The position numbers and the translations under genes are program-made. From contig CAYOAD010000131.1 in NCBI GenBank assembly GCA_964401845.1, positions 1 to 11,714 on the forward strand: a DNA stretch of 11,714 nt, read 5' to 3'. Of this stretch, positions 1 to 5,634 are shown piece after piece. Source of the DNA: CAYFKJ01 sp964401845. GTDB taxonomy: Bacteria > Pseudomonadota > Alphaproteobacteria > UBA2966. Each line of letters starts with the position of its first letter. Within the stretch, counting starts at the first letter, position 1. The notes below the pieces were generated by a model, which saw only the letters and a list, made by a program, of their open reading frames with translations, was not told where the DNA came from and made no database searches.

Positions 1-567
1 GGTTTGCTGACGACGCCGCTGCGTGACCGTTTCGGCATTCCCTGCCGGCTCGGCGTCTACAGCGCCGATGATCTCAGAACGATCGTCGAAAGCGCCGGCC
101 GCAAGTTGGCCGTCAACATGACGCCGGATGGCGCCGACGAAATCGCCAAACGCTCGCGCGGCACGCCCCGCGTCGCCGGGCGGCTGTTGCGCCGGGTGCG
201 GGATTTTGCCGCCGTCGACGGCGTCGAGGCCATCGATGCCGGCGAAGCGGACAAGGCGTTAAAACGTCTGGAAGTCGACGAGCGGGGCCTGGACGCCATG
301 GACCGGCGCTACCTGGATATTATCGCCAGGAACTTCGACGGTGGTCCCGTCGGTATCGAAACCATCGCGGCGGCCCTAAGCGAACCGCGCGACACGGTCG
401 AGGAGATCGTCGAACCCTATCTCATTCAACAGGGCTTGCTGCAACGCACGCCCAGGGGGCGGCTGCTGACGCCCGCCGCCTTCGAGCACATCGGTCTCGC
501 CATGCCCAAGCGGGTGGCCTCACAGCTCGATCTCCTGGCCGAAGGCGGGGAGGGCGGCGATGACTGA
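1..567 (+). CDS. ruvB: Holliday junction branch migration helicase RuvB, 3' part
   Basis: This is the C-terminal 188 residues of RuvB, the hexameric AAA+ motor that with RuvA drives branch migration of Holliday junctions during recombinational repair. The frame is open from base 1, so the start and both Walker motifs lie upstream of the window. The visible part opens with the sensor/arginine-finger segment TTPLRDRFGI, continues with the helical lid containing RGTPRVAGRLLRRVRDFA, and ends with the DNA-binding winged helix containing GGPVG, EPYLIQQGLLQRTPRGR. These match known RuvB proteins closely, and the visible length fits roughly the last half of a ~340-350 aa protein. The acidic tail GGEGGDD is variable in the family. 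The last 8 nt overlap ybgC, so translation of the Tol genes is probably coupled to ruvB. In alphaproteobacteria ruvC-ruvA-ruvB commonly precede ybgC-tol. Confidence 0.97.
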   Translation, partial: GLLTTPLRDRFGIPCRLGVYSADDLRTIVESAGRKLAVNMTPDGADEIAKRSRGTPRVAGRLLRRVRDFAAVDGVEAIDAGEADKALKRLEVDERGLDAMDRRYLDIIARNFDGGPVGIETIAAALSEPRDTVEEIVEPYLIQQGLLQRTPRGRLLTPAAFEHIGLAMPKRVASQLDLLAEGGEGGDD

Positions 568-1039
568 GGGCAAAACGCCGCCATCGGGTGTCCTGGACAA
601 CGGCGTCCACACGTTGCCGCTCAGGGTCTATTGGGAGGACACCGACGCCGCCGGCATCGTCTATTACGCCAATTACCTCAAATTCATCGAGCGCGGCCGC
701 AGCGACATGCTGCGTCTCGCCGGGATCGATCAGTGGGCGATGAAAAAGAACAGCGGCGCCAATTTCGCCGTGCGCCGTTGTGAAGTCGACTACCTCATTC
801 CCGCCAAGCTGGACGACGAGCTGGAAATCGAAACCCGGATCGAGCGCCTGCGCGGCGCCTCGTTGGAAATGCGCCAGACCGTGCGCCGCGACGGCGCCGA
901 CCTAGCCCAGGCGCTGGTACGCATCGCCTGCCTGAATGCCGACGGCCGGCCCGTCCGCCTGCCGCCCGAAATCGGCAGCGCCTTTGCCGGGCAATCCTCA
1001 ATCCAACAAGACACACGGAAATCGAACGAACATGGGTAA
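560..1039 (+). CDS. ybgC: Tol-Pal system-associated acyl-CoA thioesterase YbgC
   Basis: A 159-residue hotdog-fold (4HBT-type) thioesterase that hydrolyses acyl-CoA or acyl-ACP thioesters in the cytoplasm. YbgC proteins have been linked to phospholipid metabolism, and why the gene travels with tol-pal is not settled. The signature is EDTDAAGIVYYANYLKF at residues 26-42, with Asp29, the second Asp of DTD, in the place of the catalytic aspartate; it is followed by the helix ERGRSDMLR. The remaining strands run to about residue 135, and the final ~20 residues are polar and probably disordered. The ATG at 560 lies inside the end of ruvB (ATGACTGA overlap), and the gene ends 8 nt inside tolQ. It is the first gene of the tol block. 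Length and motif fit the family well. Confidence 0.95.
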   Translation: MTEGKTPPSGVLDNGVHTLPLRVYWEDTDAAGIVYYANYLKFIERGRSDMLRLAGIDQWAMKKNSGANFAVRRCEVDYLIPAKLDDELEIETRIERLRGASLEMRQTVRRDGADLAQALVRIACLNADGRPVRLPPEIGSAFAGQSSIQQDTRKSNEHG

Positions 1040-1766
1040 TGAAGCCGTAGATGCCGCGCAACTTGCGGGCTCCGTCGCCGCCAGTGACCTGTCGATGATC
1101 AGCCTGTTCTTCAGGGCCGACTTCATCGTCAAGCTGGTCATGGTGATCCTCGTGCTGGCCTCGGTCTGGAGCTGGGCGATCATCTTCGACAAGGTTCGCC
1201 GCATCCGCAAACTGGGCTCCTCGGCCGATCAATTCGAGGACGAATTCTGGTCCGGCGGCTCGCTGGAGGAGCTCTACGAGCGCGTCGGCAAGGCGCCCGA
1301 CCATCCCATGGAAGTCCTGTTCTCGTCGGCCATGCGGGAATGGCGGCGCAGCATGTCGGCCGGCCGGGCCGACGGCGACCGGGAACTGCACGCCGGCATC
1401 CAGGCCCGGATCGGCCAGGTCATGCACATCACGCTGAACCGGGAAATGGAGCGCCTGGAAAAATATGTGGGCTTTCTCGCCACGGTGGGATCGACCGCGC
1501 CCTTCGTCGGCCTGTTCGGCACGGTGTGGGGCATCATGAACAGCTTCCAGGCCATCGCCTTGACAAAAAACACCTCGCTGGCCGTGGTGGCGCCCGGCAT
1601 CGCCGAAGCGCTGTTCGCCACCGCGCTGGGCCTGGTGGCGGCGATCCCGGCCGTGGTCGCCTACAACAAGCTGTCGACCGATATCGGACGTTACGCCAAC
1701 CGCCTCGAGGGCTTCGCCGGTGAGTTTTCTGCCATTCTGTCGCGTCAGCTTGAGGAGCGCGGCTGA
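1032..1766 (+). CDS. tolQ: Tol-Pal motor channel subunit TolQ
   Basis: A 244-residue MotA/TolQ/ExbB-family inner-membrane protein. With TolR it forms the proton-driven stator that energises TolA during outer-membrane constriction at division. Three hydrophobic segments are visible: residues ~31-52 (DFIVKLVMVILVLASVWSWA), ~147-172 (GFLATVGSTAPFVGLFGTVW) and ~188-211 (GIAEALFATALGLVAAIPAVV). A long charged cytoplasmic loop lies between the first two. The motifs TVGSTAPFVGLFGTVWGI and GIAEALFATALGL are diagnostic of the family. The frame is open further upstream to 936, but the ATG at 1032 gives the expected N-terminus (MGNEAVDAAQ) and keeps the overlap with ybgC to 8 nt; only a weak ribosome site precedes it, so coupling is likely. 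The stop shares one base with the tolR ATG. Confidence 0.97.
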   Translation: MGNEAVDAAQLAGSVAASDLSMISLFFRADFIVKLVMVILVLASVWSWAIIFDKVRRIRKLGSSADQFEDEFWSGGSLEELYERVGKAPDHPMEVLFSSAMREWRRSMSAGRADGDRELHAGIQARIGQVMHITLNREMERLEKYVGFLATVGSTAPFVGLFGTVWGIMNSFQAIALTKNTSLAVVAPGIAEALFATALGLVAAIPAVVAYNKLSTDIGRYANRLEGFAGEFSAILSRQLEERG

Positions 1767-2215
1767 TGGCGGCCTCGGCGCATCAAAAAGGGGACAGCCG
1801 CTGGCGTACCTCGCGGGCCTACAAGCCCATGAGCGAGATCAACGTAACCCCCTTTGTCGACGTCATGCTGGTTCTGCTGGTGGTCTTTATGATTACCGCG
1901 CCGTTGCTGACGGTCGGGGTGCCCGTGGATCTGCCGGAAACAAAGGCGAAGCCCCTCGAAGGACAGGACGAGCCGCTGTCCGTCACCGTCGACAAGGGCG
2001 GTAAGGTCTGGTTGCAGGAAACAGAAATCGAGTTGGCAACGCTGGTGCCGCGGCTCAACGCCATTACCGCCAACAAGCCCGATACCCGGATTTTCGTGCG
2101 CGGCGACCGTGAGATAAATTACGGCCGCGTTCTTGAGGTCATGGGCATTCTTAATTCCGCCGGCTTCAGCCGGGTCGGGCTGGTGGCCGACCGCCCCGCG
2201 ACAGAGCGGAAGTAG
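1766..2215 (+). CDS. tolR: Tol-Pal motor plug subunit TolR
   Basis: A 149-residue ExbD/TolR-family protein, the single-pass partner of TolQ. A short cytoplasmic N-terminus ends in KPMSEINVTPFVDVMLVLL (residues 20-38), followed by one membrane helix to about residue 50 and a periplasmic domain to the end. Asp32 inside the helix corresponds to the conserved proton-carrying aspartate of TolR/ExbD. The periplasmic part contains PVDLPET and the conserved FVRGDREINYGRVLEVMGIL segment near the C-terminus. The ATG overlaps the tolQ stop by one base and is preceded by a clear ribosome binding site, AGGAG at 1753-1757, eight bases upstream. Co-translation of tolQ and tolR fits the fixed stoichiometry of the motor. 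Confidence 0.97.
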   Translation: MAASAHQKGDSRWRTSRAYKPMSEINVTPFVDVMLVLLVVFMITAPLLTVGVPVDLPETKAKPLEGQDEPLSVTVDKGGKVWLQETEIELATLVPRLNAITANKPDTRIFVRGDREINYGRVLEVMGILNSAGFSRVGLVADRPATERK

Positions 2216-2224
2216 TGCCGGGCC

Positions 2225-3205
2225 GTGCGGACAGCGCTTGCCATATCCCTGGCGCTGCATGCCGTGGCGATCGTTATCACGTATGTGGGCTTTCCGCACC
2301 TGTTCGAAGCGCCGGAAATCATCGACCAGCCGATGATCGTGGAACTGGTCGAGGTCGCGGAAGAGACCAAAGCAACGCGCGCAGAGCCCAAGAAAAAACC
2401 CAAACCCAAACCCAAACCAAAGCCCGAAGCCGAAAAGAAACCGCCGCCGCCACCACCGCCACCGCCGCAAATGGCTTCCGTGGAACCGGAACCGACGTTA
2501 CCGCCGCCGCCGAAGCCGGAACCAGAACCGTTGCCCGAACCCATCGTGCAACCGGCTCCCAAACCCAAGGTGAAGCCCGAACCCAAGCCGAAACCGAAGC
2601 CCGTTGTCAAAGCGCCGCCCAAACCACGCTGGAAACCCAAGCCGCCGCCGAAGCCGGTCGTGGAAAAACCCAAGCCCAAACCCAAAGTCGTTGCGAAAGC
2701 CAAGCCGAAGAAGGTGGAGAAGCCGAAAAAGAAAAAGAAACAGTTCGATCCCACCCGCATCGCGGCGCTGCTGGACAAAAAGCCCAAGGAGGCGCAACAG
2801 CCCCAACCCGAGCAAAAGCCGCAGCCCGCCAAGCAGCCGGCCGTGGTGGCGCGCACCGTCGAACGCGTGGCGGAAGGCCAGCCGCTCACGATGTCGGAAG
2901 TCGATGCCGTACGCGCCAAGATCGAGCGCTGCTGGATCGTCCCTGCCGGCGCGCGGGATGCCGAGAACCTCATCGTGCGCATCCGCATACATCTGAATCC
3001 CGATGGCAGTATCCGGGGCGCGCCGGAAATCCTCGATCAGTCGCGCATGGGCGAGAGCGGCCAGCAGTTTTTCAAAATTGCGGCGGAGGGCGCGCAGCGC
3101 GCCGTGCTCAAGTGCCAACCATATGACATGTTGCCGCGAAACAAGTACAAACGTTGGCGGGAAATCGAACTAACTTTCAATCCCAAGGAAATGTTGGGCG
3201 GATGA
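2225..3205 (+). CDS. tolA: Envelope-spanning Tol protein TolA
   Basis: A 326-residue protein that transmits force from TolQ-TolR at the inner membrane to TolB-Pal at the outer membrane. Residues 3-23 form the N-terminal membrane anchor. Residues ~55-172 are an extreme Pro/Lys/Glu-rich linker with KPKPKP runs and nine consecutive prolines at 73-81. Residues ~215-326 form the globular C-terminal domain, beginning with KIERCW and including RIRIHLNPDGSI and CQPYDMLP. Cys236 and Cys297 may form a disulfide, as the two cysteines of the E. coli TolA C-terminal domain do. The GTG at 2225 is the first usable start after an in-frame stop, which is the tolR stop itself. The 3' end overlaps tolB by 4 nt. 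The linker is unlike the alanine-rich helical linker of E. coli TolA; position, anchor and C-terminal domain still identify it as TolA rather than TonB. Confidence 0.9.
   Translation: MRTALAISLALHAVAIVITYVGFPHLFEAPEIIDQPMIVELVEVAEETKATRAEPKKKPKPKPKPKPEAEKKPPPPPPPPPQMASVEPEPTLPPPPKPEPEPLPEPIVQPAPKPKVKPEPKPKPKPVVKAPPKPRWKPKPPPKPVVEKPKPKPKVVAKAKPKKVEKPKKKKKQFDPTRIAALLDKKPKEAQQPQPEQKPQPAKQPAVVARTVERVAEGQPLTMSEVDAVRAKIERCWIVPAGARDAENLIVRIRIHLNPDGSIRGAPEILDQSRMGESGQQFFKIAAEGAQRAVLKCQPYDMLPRNKYKRWREIELTFNPKEMLGG
2390..2740 (+). repeat. Low-complexity Pro/Lys-coding tract in tolA
   Basis: This tract encodes residues ~56-172 of TolA. It is built from short imperfect repeats of CCCAAA/CCGAAG-type Lys-Pro codon pairs, a CCG/CCA proline run near 2441-2467, and AAG/AAA lysine runs near 2727-2740. 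Composition is strongly strand-asymmetric: the + strand is rich in A and C with few T. Such tracts are prone to slippage, so the linker length is likely to differ between related strains. The tract also opens spurious reading frames in the other five frames. Confidence 0.85.
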
Positions 3206-4584
3206 CGAACAAGAAATACCTGCTTGGCCGACTTAGGACCGGCGTGTCCCGATGGCTCGGCGTTGTGATGTTGATCACGGCGGTACTGGCGGCAACGCCG
3301 GCGCATGCCGTGCTGGAAATCGACATTACGCGCGGCAATGTCGACCCGTTGCCCATCGCGCTAAGCCCGTTTTATGCACCCGGCGGTCTGGCGTCGCGAT
3401 TGGGGCAGCAGATCCCCGAAGTCGTATCCGCTGATCTCACGCGCTCGGGCCTGTTCCAGCCCATCGATCCGTCGGCATTCATTCAGACGCCCGAGGCCAT
3501 GCGGGCGCGACCGCGGTTCGCCGACTGGCGTGCCATCAACGCCCAGGCGCTGGTCACCGGCCGGGCCGATGTCGAGGCCGGCGGCCAGCTCCGCGTGGAA
3601 TTTCGGCTCTGGGATGTTTTCGCCGGCCAGCAGATGACGGGGCTGGTCTATACCTCGCAAACCGCGAACTGGCGGCGCGTGGCCCACCTGATCGCCGATG
3701 CGATCTACAAGCGGCTGTCGGGAGAGGATGGCTATTTCGACACCCGCGTCGTTTATGTCGCCGAAACCGGACCGGCCGACAAACGAGTGAAGCGTCTCGC
3801 CATCATGGACCAGGACGGCGCTAATCACCGCTATCTCACCAATGGCGCTGAACTCGTTCTGACGCCGCGCTTTTCACCCACCTTGCAGGAAATCACCTAT
3901 CTTTCGTATTTCCGCGGCAAGCCCCGGGTGTACATCTACAATATCGATACCGGCCAACAGGAAATACTGGGCGACTTCCCAGGCATGACCTACGCCCCCC
4001 GCTTTTCGCCCGACGGCAACACGGTGATCATGAGTTTGGCTGCAGGGGGCAATTCGGATGTCTATACGATGGATTTGCGTACCCGCCGCGTGCTCCGCCT
4101 GACCAAACACTCCGCCATCGATACCTCACCGTCGTTCGAGCCGGGCGGCAAGCGCGTGACATTCAATTCCGACCGGGGCGGCTCGCAACAGCTTTACGTG
4201 ATGAACGCCGACGGCAGCAACATCAAGCGCATCAGTTTCGGCAAAGGCCGTTACGCCACGCCCGTCTGGTCACCGCGCGGCGATCTGATCGCCTTTACCA
4301 AGTTTACCGGCGGCCGGTTCTATATCGGCGTCATGCGCCCCGACGGCTCGGGCGAGCGCCTTTTGTCGGAAAGCTATTTGGATGAGGGGCCGACCTGGTC
4401 GCCCAACGGGCGCGTTATCATGTATTTCCGGCAGGCGCCCCGCAACAAGGACGGTTCCGGCGGGCGCACTCGATTGATGTCGGTTGATTTGACCGGATAC
4501 AACGAACGTGAATTGATTACGCCGACGGACGCGTCCGATCCGGCCTGGTCGCCCTTGGCCTCGCTGCCGCCGCCGACACAGTAG
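3202..4584 (+). CDS. tolB: Tol-Pal periplasmic beta-propeller protein TolB
   Basis: A 460-residue periplasmic protein that binds Pal and is released from it when TolA engages. Residues 1-36 are a Sec signal peptide (basic start, hydrophobic 19-31, cleavage after AHA36). Residues ~38-175 form the N-terminal alpha/beta domain. From about residue 180 a six-bladed propeller follows, seen as repeats of the type 'PxFSPxG...': TPRFSP (221), APRFSPDG (265), SPSFEPGG (309), TPVWSPRG (353), GPTWSPNG (396) and DPAWSP (446). The ATG at 3202 overlaps the tolA stop by four bases, with AAGGA at 3185-3189 upstream. Earlier in-frame starts (from 3154) would put 16 extra residues before the signal peptide and inside tolA, so they are less likely. 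Length agrees with the family. Confidence 0.97.
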   Translation: MTNKKYLLGRLRTGVSRWLGVVMLITAVLAATPAHAVLEIDITRGNVDPLPIALSPFYAPGGLASRLGQQIPEVVSADLTRSGLFQPIDPSAFIQTPEAMRARPRFADWRAINAQALVTGRADVEAGGQLRVEFRLWDVFAGQQMTGLVYTSQTANWRRVAHLIADAIYKRLSGEDGYFDTRVVYVAETGPADKRVKRLAIMDQDGANHRYLTNGAELVLTPRFSPTLQEITYLSYFRGKPRVYIYNIDTGQQEILGDFPGMTYAPRFSPDGNTVIMSLAAGGNSDVYTMDLRTRRVLRLTKHSAIDTSPSFEPGGKRVTFNSDRGGSQQLYVMNADGSNIKRISFGKGRYATPVWSPRGDLIAFTKFTGGRFYIGVMRPDGSGERLLSESYLDEGPTWSPNGRVIMYFRQAPRNKDGSGGRTRLMSVDLTGYNERELITPTDASDPAWSPLASLPPPTQ

Positions 4585-4598
4585 CGGCTTTGGATCGC

Positions 4599-4627
4599 TT
4601 GCTTCGCTTGAATATCAACTCTATAGT
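4599..4627 (+). promoter_or_regulatory. Candidate sigma70-type promoter in the tolB-pal gap
   Basis: TTGCTT at 4599-4604 and TATAGT at 4622-4627 are separated by exactly 17 bases. The -10 element matches the TATAAT consensus at five of six positions; the -35 keeps only the TTG core, which is the most conserved part in alphaproteobacteria. Predicted transcription start is about 4633-4635. It lies 14 nt after the tolB stop and would drive either an independent small RNA ending near 4786 or a long pal leader. Not experimentally supported. Confidence 0.5.
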
Positions 4628-4632
4628 GCCCC

Positions 4633-4786
4633 CGAACGGTAGTGACGACTTGCCATTACCGAAGAACAACCATATATGTCAGTTGCTTATGCGGTTTTCG
4701 CGGGGACTGGCCGATGCGGGGGAAACGTAGCGGACCAAGCGTCGAGGGGCATAATGCACGAACGGCGGAAACGCGGTTCGTTTTTT
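4633..4786 (+). ncRNA. Candidate small RNA or structured pal leader
   Basis: About 154 nt lie between a good promoter (4599-4627) and an intrinsic terminator (4758-4786), with no convincing coding frame. Hand folding finds three stem-loops before the terminator. The first pairs CGGTAGTG (4637-4644) with CATTACCG (4654-4661), 8 bp with one G-U. The second is a short hairpin GCG/CGC at 4691-4701, possibly extended by CAGT (4680-4683) with ACTG (4706-4709). The third, at 4708-4737, pairs TGG-CCG-A-TGCG with CGTA-G-CGG-(A)-CCA around loop GGGGAAA. CTTG (4649-4652) in the first loop could also pair with CAAG (4736-4739). I do not recognise a known RNA family; it does not look like tmRNA, RNase P, 4.5S or typical 6S. 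It could be a trans-acting sRNA or a 5' attenuator of pal. Confidence 0.45.
4758..4786 (+). terminator. Intrinsic terminator between tolB and pal
   Basis: ACGAAC (4758-4763) pairs perfectly with GTTCGT (4776-4781). After one G/G mismatch, GCG (4765-4767) pairs with CGC (4772-4774) around a GAAA tetraloop (4768-4771). TTTTT follows at 4782-4786. The stem plus uridine run on the + strand is a typical Rho-independent terminator. It would end transcripts from the promoter at 4599-4627, and also any read-through from tolB, before pal. Confidence 0.7.
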
Positions 4787-4922
4787 GTGTGCCTCATTTG
4801 ATCCGGGGCCGCAGCGATCTGGTCCGGTATTTCCGCACCGCATAACTATCGACTGGGTAATTCATTTGTTTGCGAATTGCTCGAAACTGAAATTACAAGA
4901 CCCTATGAACAGGGAGTTTTCG
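4787..4922 (+). other. Region upstream of pal after the terminator
   Basis: These 136 nt hold no coding frame I can support. The last ~65 nt are richer in A+T than the surroundings, which would suit a promoter for pal. The best pair I can find, TTGCGA (4870-4875) and TTACAA (4893-4898) at 17-nt spacing, matches consensus poorly and is only a weak candidate. The stretch ends with the clear pal ribosome site, AGGGAG at 4911-4916, six bases before the ATG. Confidence 0.3.
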
Positions 4923-5483
4923 ATGCGCCTAAAGGTTTTAAGCACCATTGCCGCCCTTCTTCTCGTGGCCGCTTGCGAGACGCCGGTTGAAGAAACGCAA
5001 GATTCGTCCGGCAGCGGCGCCACCACGCAAAAGTCGGCATCCGACACCACTTCTCAGTCGACCACGGGCAGCTCGTCGACTTCCACCACGACAACAGCCA
5101 GCACTCAGACCATGGCGGGACCGAAAGCGGGCTCGCAGGCGGATCTGGTTGCCAGCGTCGGTGATCGGGTTTTCTTCGATTTCGACAAGTTCTCCATCAA
5201 GCCGAAGGCGCGCGGCACGCTCGAACGCCAGGCTGCCTGGTTGAAGCGCAATCCCAACGTCACCATTACCGTCGAAGGTCACTGCGACGAACGCGGCACG
5301 CGCGAATATAACCTCGGTCTCGGCCAGCGCCGGGCCAACGCCGTCAAGAAATACCTGATGGCTTTGGGTATCGCGGAAAACCGCATTGCCACCATCTCAT
5401 ACGGCAAGGAGCGCCCGGTTGCGCTCGCTTCGACCGAAGCCGCCTGGGCGCAAAACCGCCGCGGCGTTTCGACCGTCAACTAA
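4923..5483 (+). CDS. pal: Peptidoglycan-associated outer-membrane lipoprotein Pal
   Basis: A 186-residue lipoprotein that tethers the outer membrane to peptidoglycan and is the partner of TolB. Residues 1-17 are a lipoprotein signal with lipobox VAAC; Cys18 is the lipidation site and is followed by Glu, consistent with outer-membrane sorting. Residues ~22-65 are a Ser/Thr-rich flexible linker. Residues ~75-186 are an OmpA-like domain, with FFDFDKFSIKP and then TVEGHCDERGTREYNLGLGQRRA. Asp122 and Arg137, 15 residues apart, occupy the positions known in this domain to bind diaminopimelate. The ATG at 4923 is chosen over the in-frame ATG at 4905 because AGGGAG (4911-4916) is correctly spaced from 4923 and the lipoprotein signal starts there. 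A strong terminator follows at 5520-5553. Confidence 0.97.
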   Translation: MRLKVLSTIAALLLVAACETPVEETQDSSGSGATTQKSASDTTSQSTTGSSSTSTTTTASTQTMAGPKAGSQADLVASVGDRVFFDFDKFSIKPKARGTLERQAAWLKRNPNVTITVEGHCDERGTREYNLGLGQRRANAVKKYLMALGIAENRIATISYGKERPVALASTEAAWAQNRRGVSTVN

Positions 5484-5512
5484 ACGGTCCGACGAGATCC
5501 CGATATATCGGG
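5471..5512 (+). repeat. Inverted repeats at the pal 3' end
   Basis: Two perfect inverted repeats lie in a row. GACCGT (5471-5476) and ACGGTC (5484-5489) flank the pal stop codon. CCCGATATATCGGG (5499-5512) is a 14-bp perfect palindrome. The hexamer GACGAG occurs on both sides of the palindrome (5491-5496 and 5514-5519). They may be extra RNA structure ahead of the terminator or a protein-binding site; the sequence alone does not decide. Confidence 0.6.
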
Positions 5513-5519
5513 TGACGAG

Positions 5520-5553
5520 GCCCCGCCGGTAATACGGCGGGGCTTTGTTTTTT
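5520..5553 (+). terminator. Strong intrinsic terminator after pal
   Basis: GCCCCGCCG (5520-5528) pairs perfectly over 9 bp with CGGCGGGGC (5535-5543) around a six-base loop GTAATA. It is followed by TTTGTTTTTT (5544-5553). It lies 36 nt after the pal stop and should end the pal transcript, so cpoB needs its own promoter or read-through. Confidence 0.92.
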
Positions 5554-5560
5554 GATGCTC

Positions 5561-5589
5561 TTGCCTTGTTCTCGCCGAATTTTTCGTAT
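5561..5589 (+). promoter_or_regulatory. Weak candidate promoter for cpoB-tilS
   Basis: TTGCCT (5561-5566) and TCGTAT (5584-5589) are 17 bases apart between the pal terminator and cpoB. The -10 matches consensus at only three of six positions. It is listed because the strong terminator just upstream implies that a promoter should exist in 5554-5634, and this is the best spaced pair I could find by eye. Confidence 0.25.
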
Positions 5590-5634
5590 TTGCTTGGCGC
5601 CTGTCGAAATACCCGGTCCCGTCGCCTCTATCTC

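Noticed and set aside
2390..2745. A-rich runs in tolA (AAGAAAAAACCC and GAAAAAGAAAAAG) considered as programmed -1 frameshift sites.
   Set aside because: The runs are not in the X XXY YYZ phase relative to the tolA frame, no stimulatory structure was seen, and the frame continues normally to the TolA C-terminal domain.
2119..3126. Several long frames on both strands over tolA (for example glycine/phenylalanine-rich on the - strand).
   Set aside because: They are shadows of the repetitive Pro/Lys codons of tolA; low-complexity products with no membrane anchor or conserved domain.
4633..4786. Assignment of the structured region to a known RNA such as 6S, 4.5S SRP RNA or tmRNA.
   Set aside because: It lacks the continuous rod with central bubble of 6S, the SRP domain IV motif with GGAA loop context, and the tRNA-like ends of tmRNA. 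Left unassigned.
4642..4845. A 67-codon GTG-initiated frame in the tolB-pal gap.
   Set aside because: It has no ribosome site, runs through the terminator hairpin, and its composition (rich in Cys, Arg, Trp) is unlike the neighbouring genes. The non-coding RNA reading fits better.
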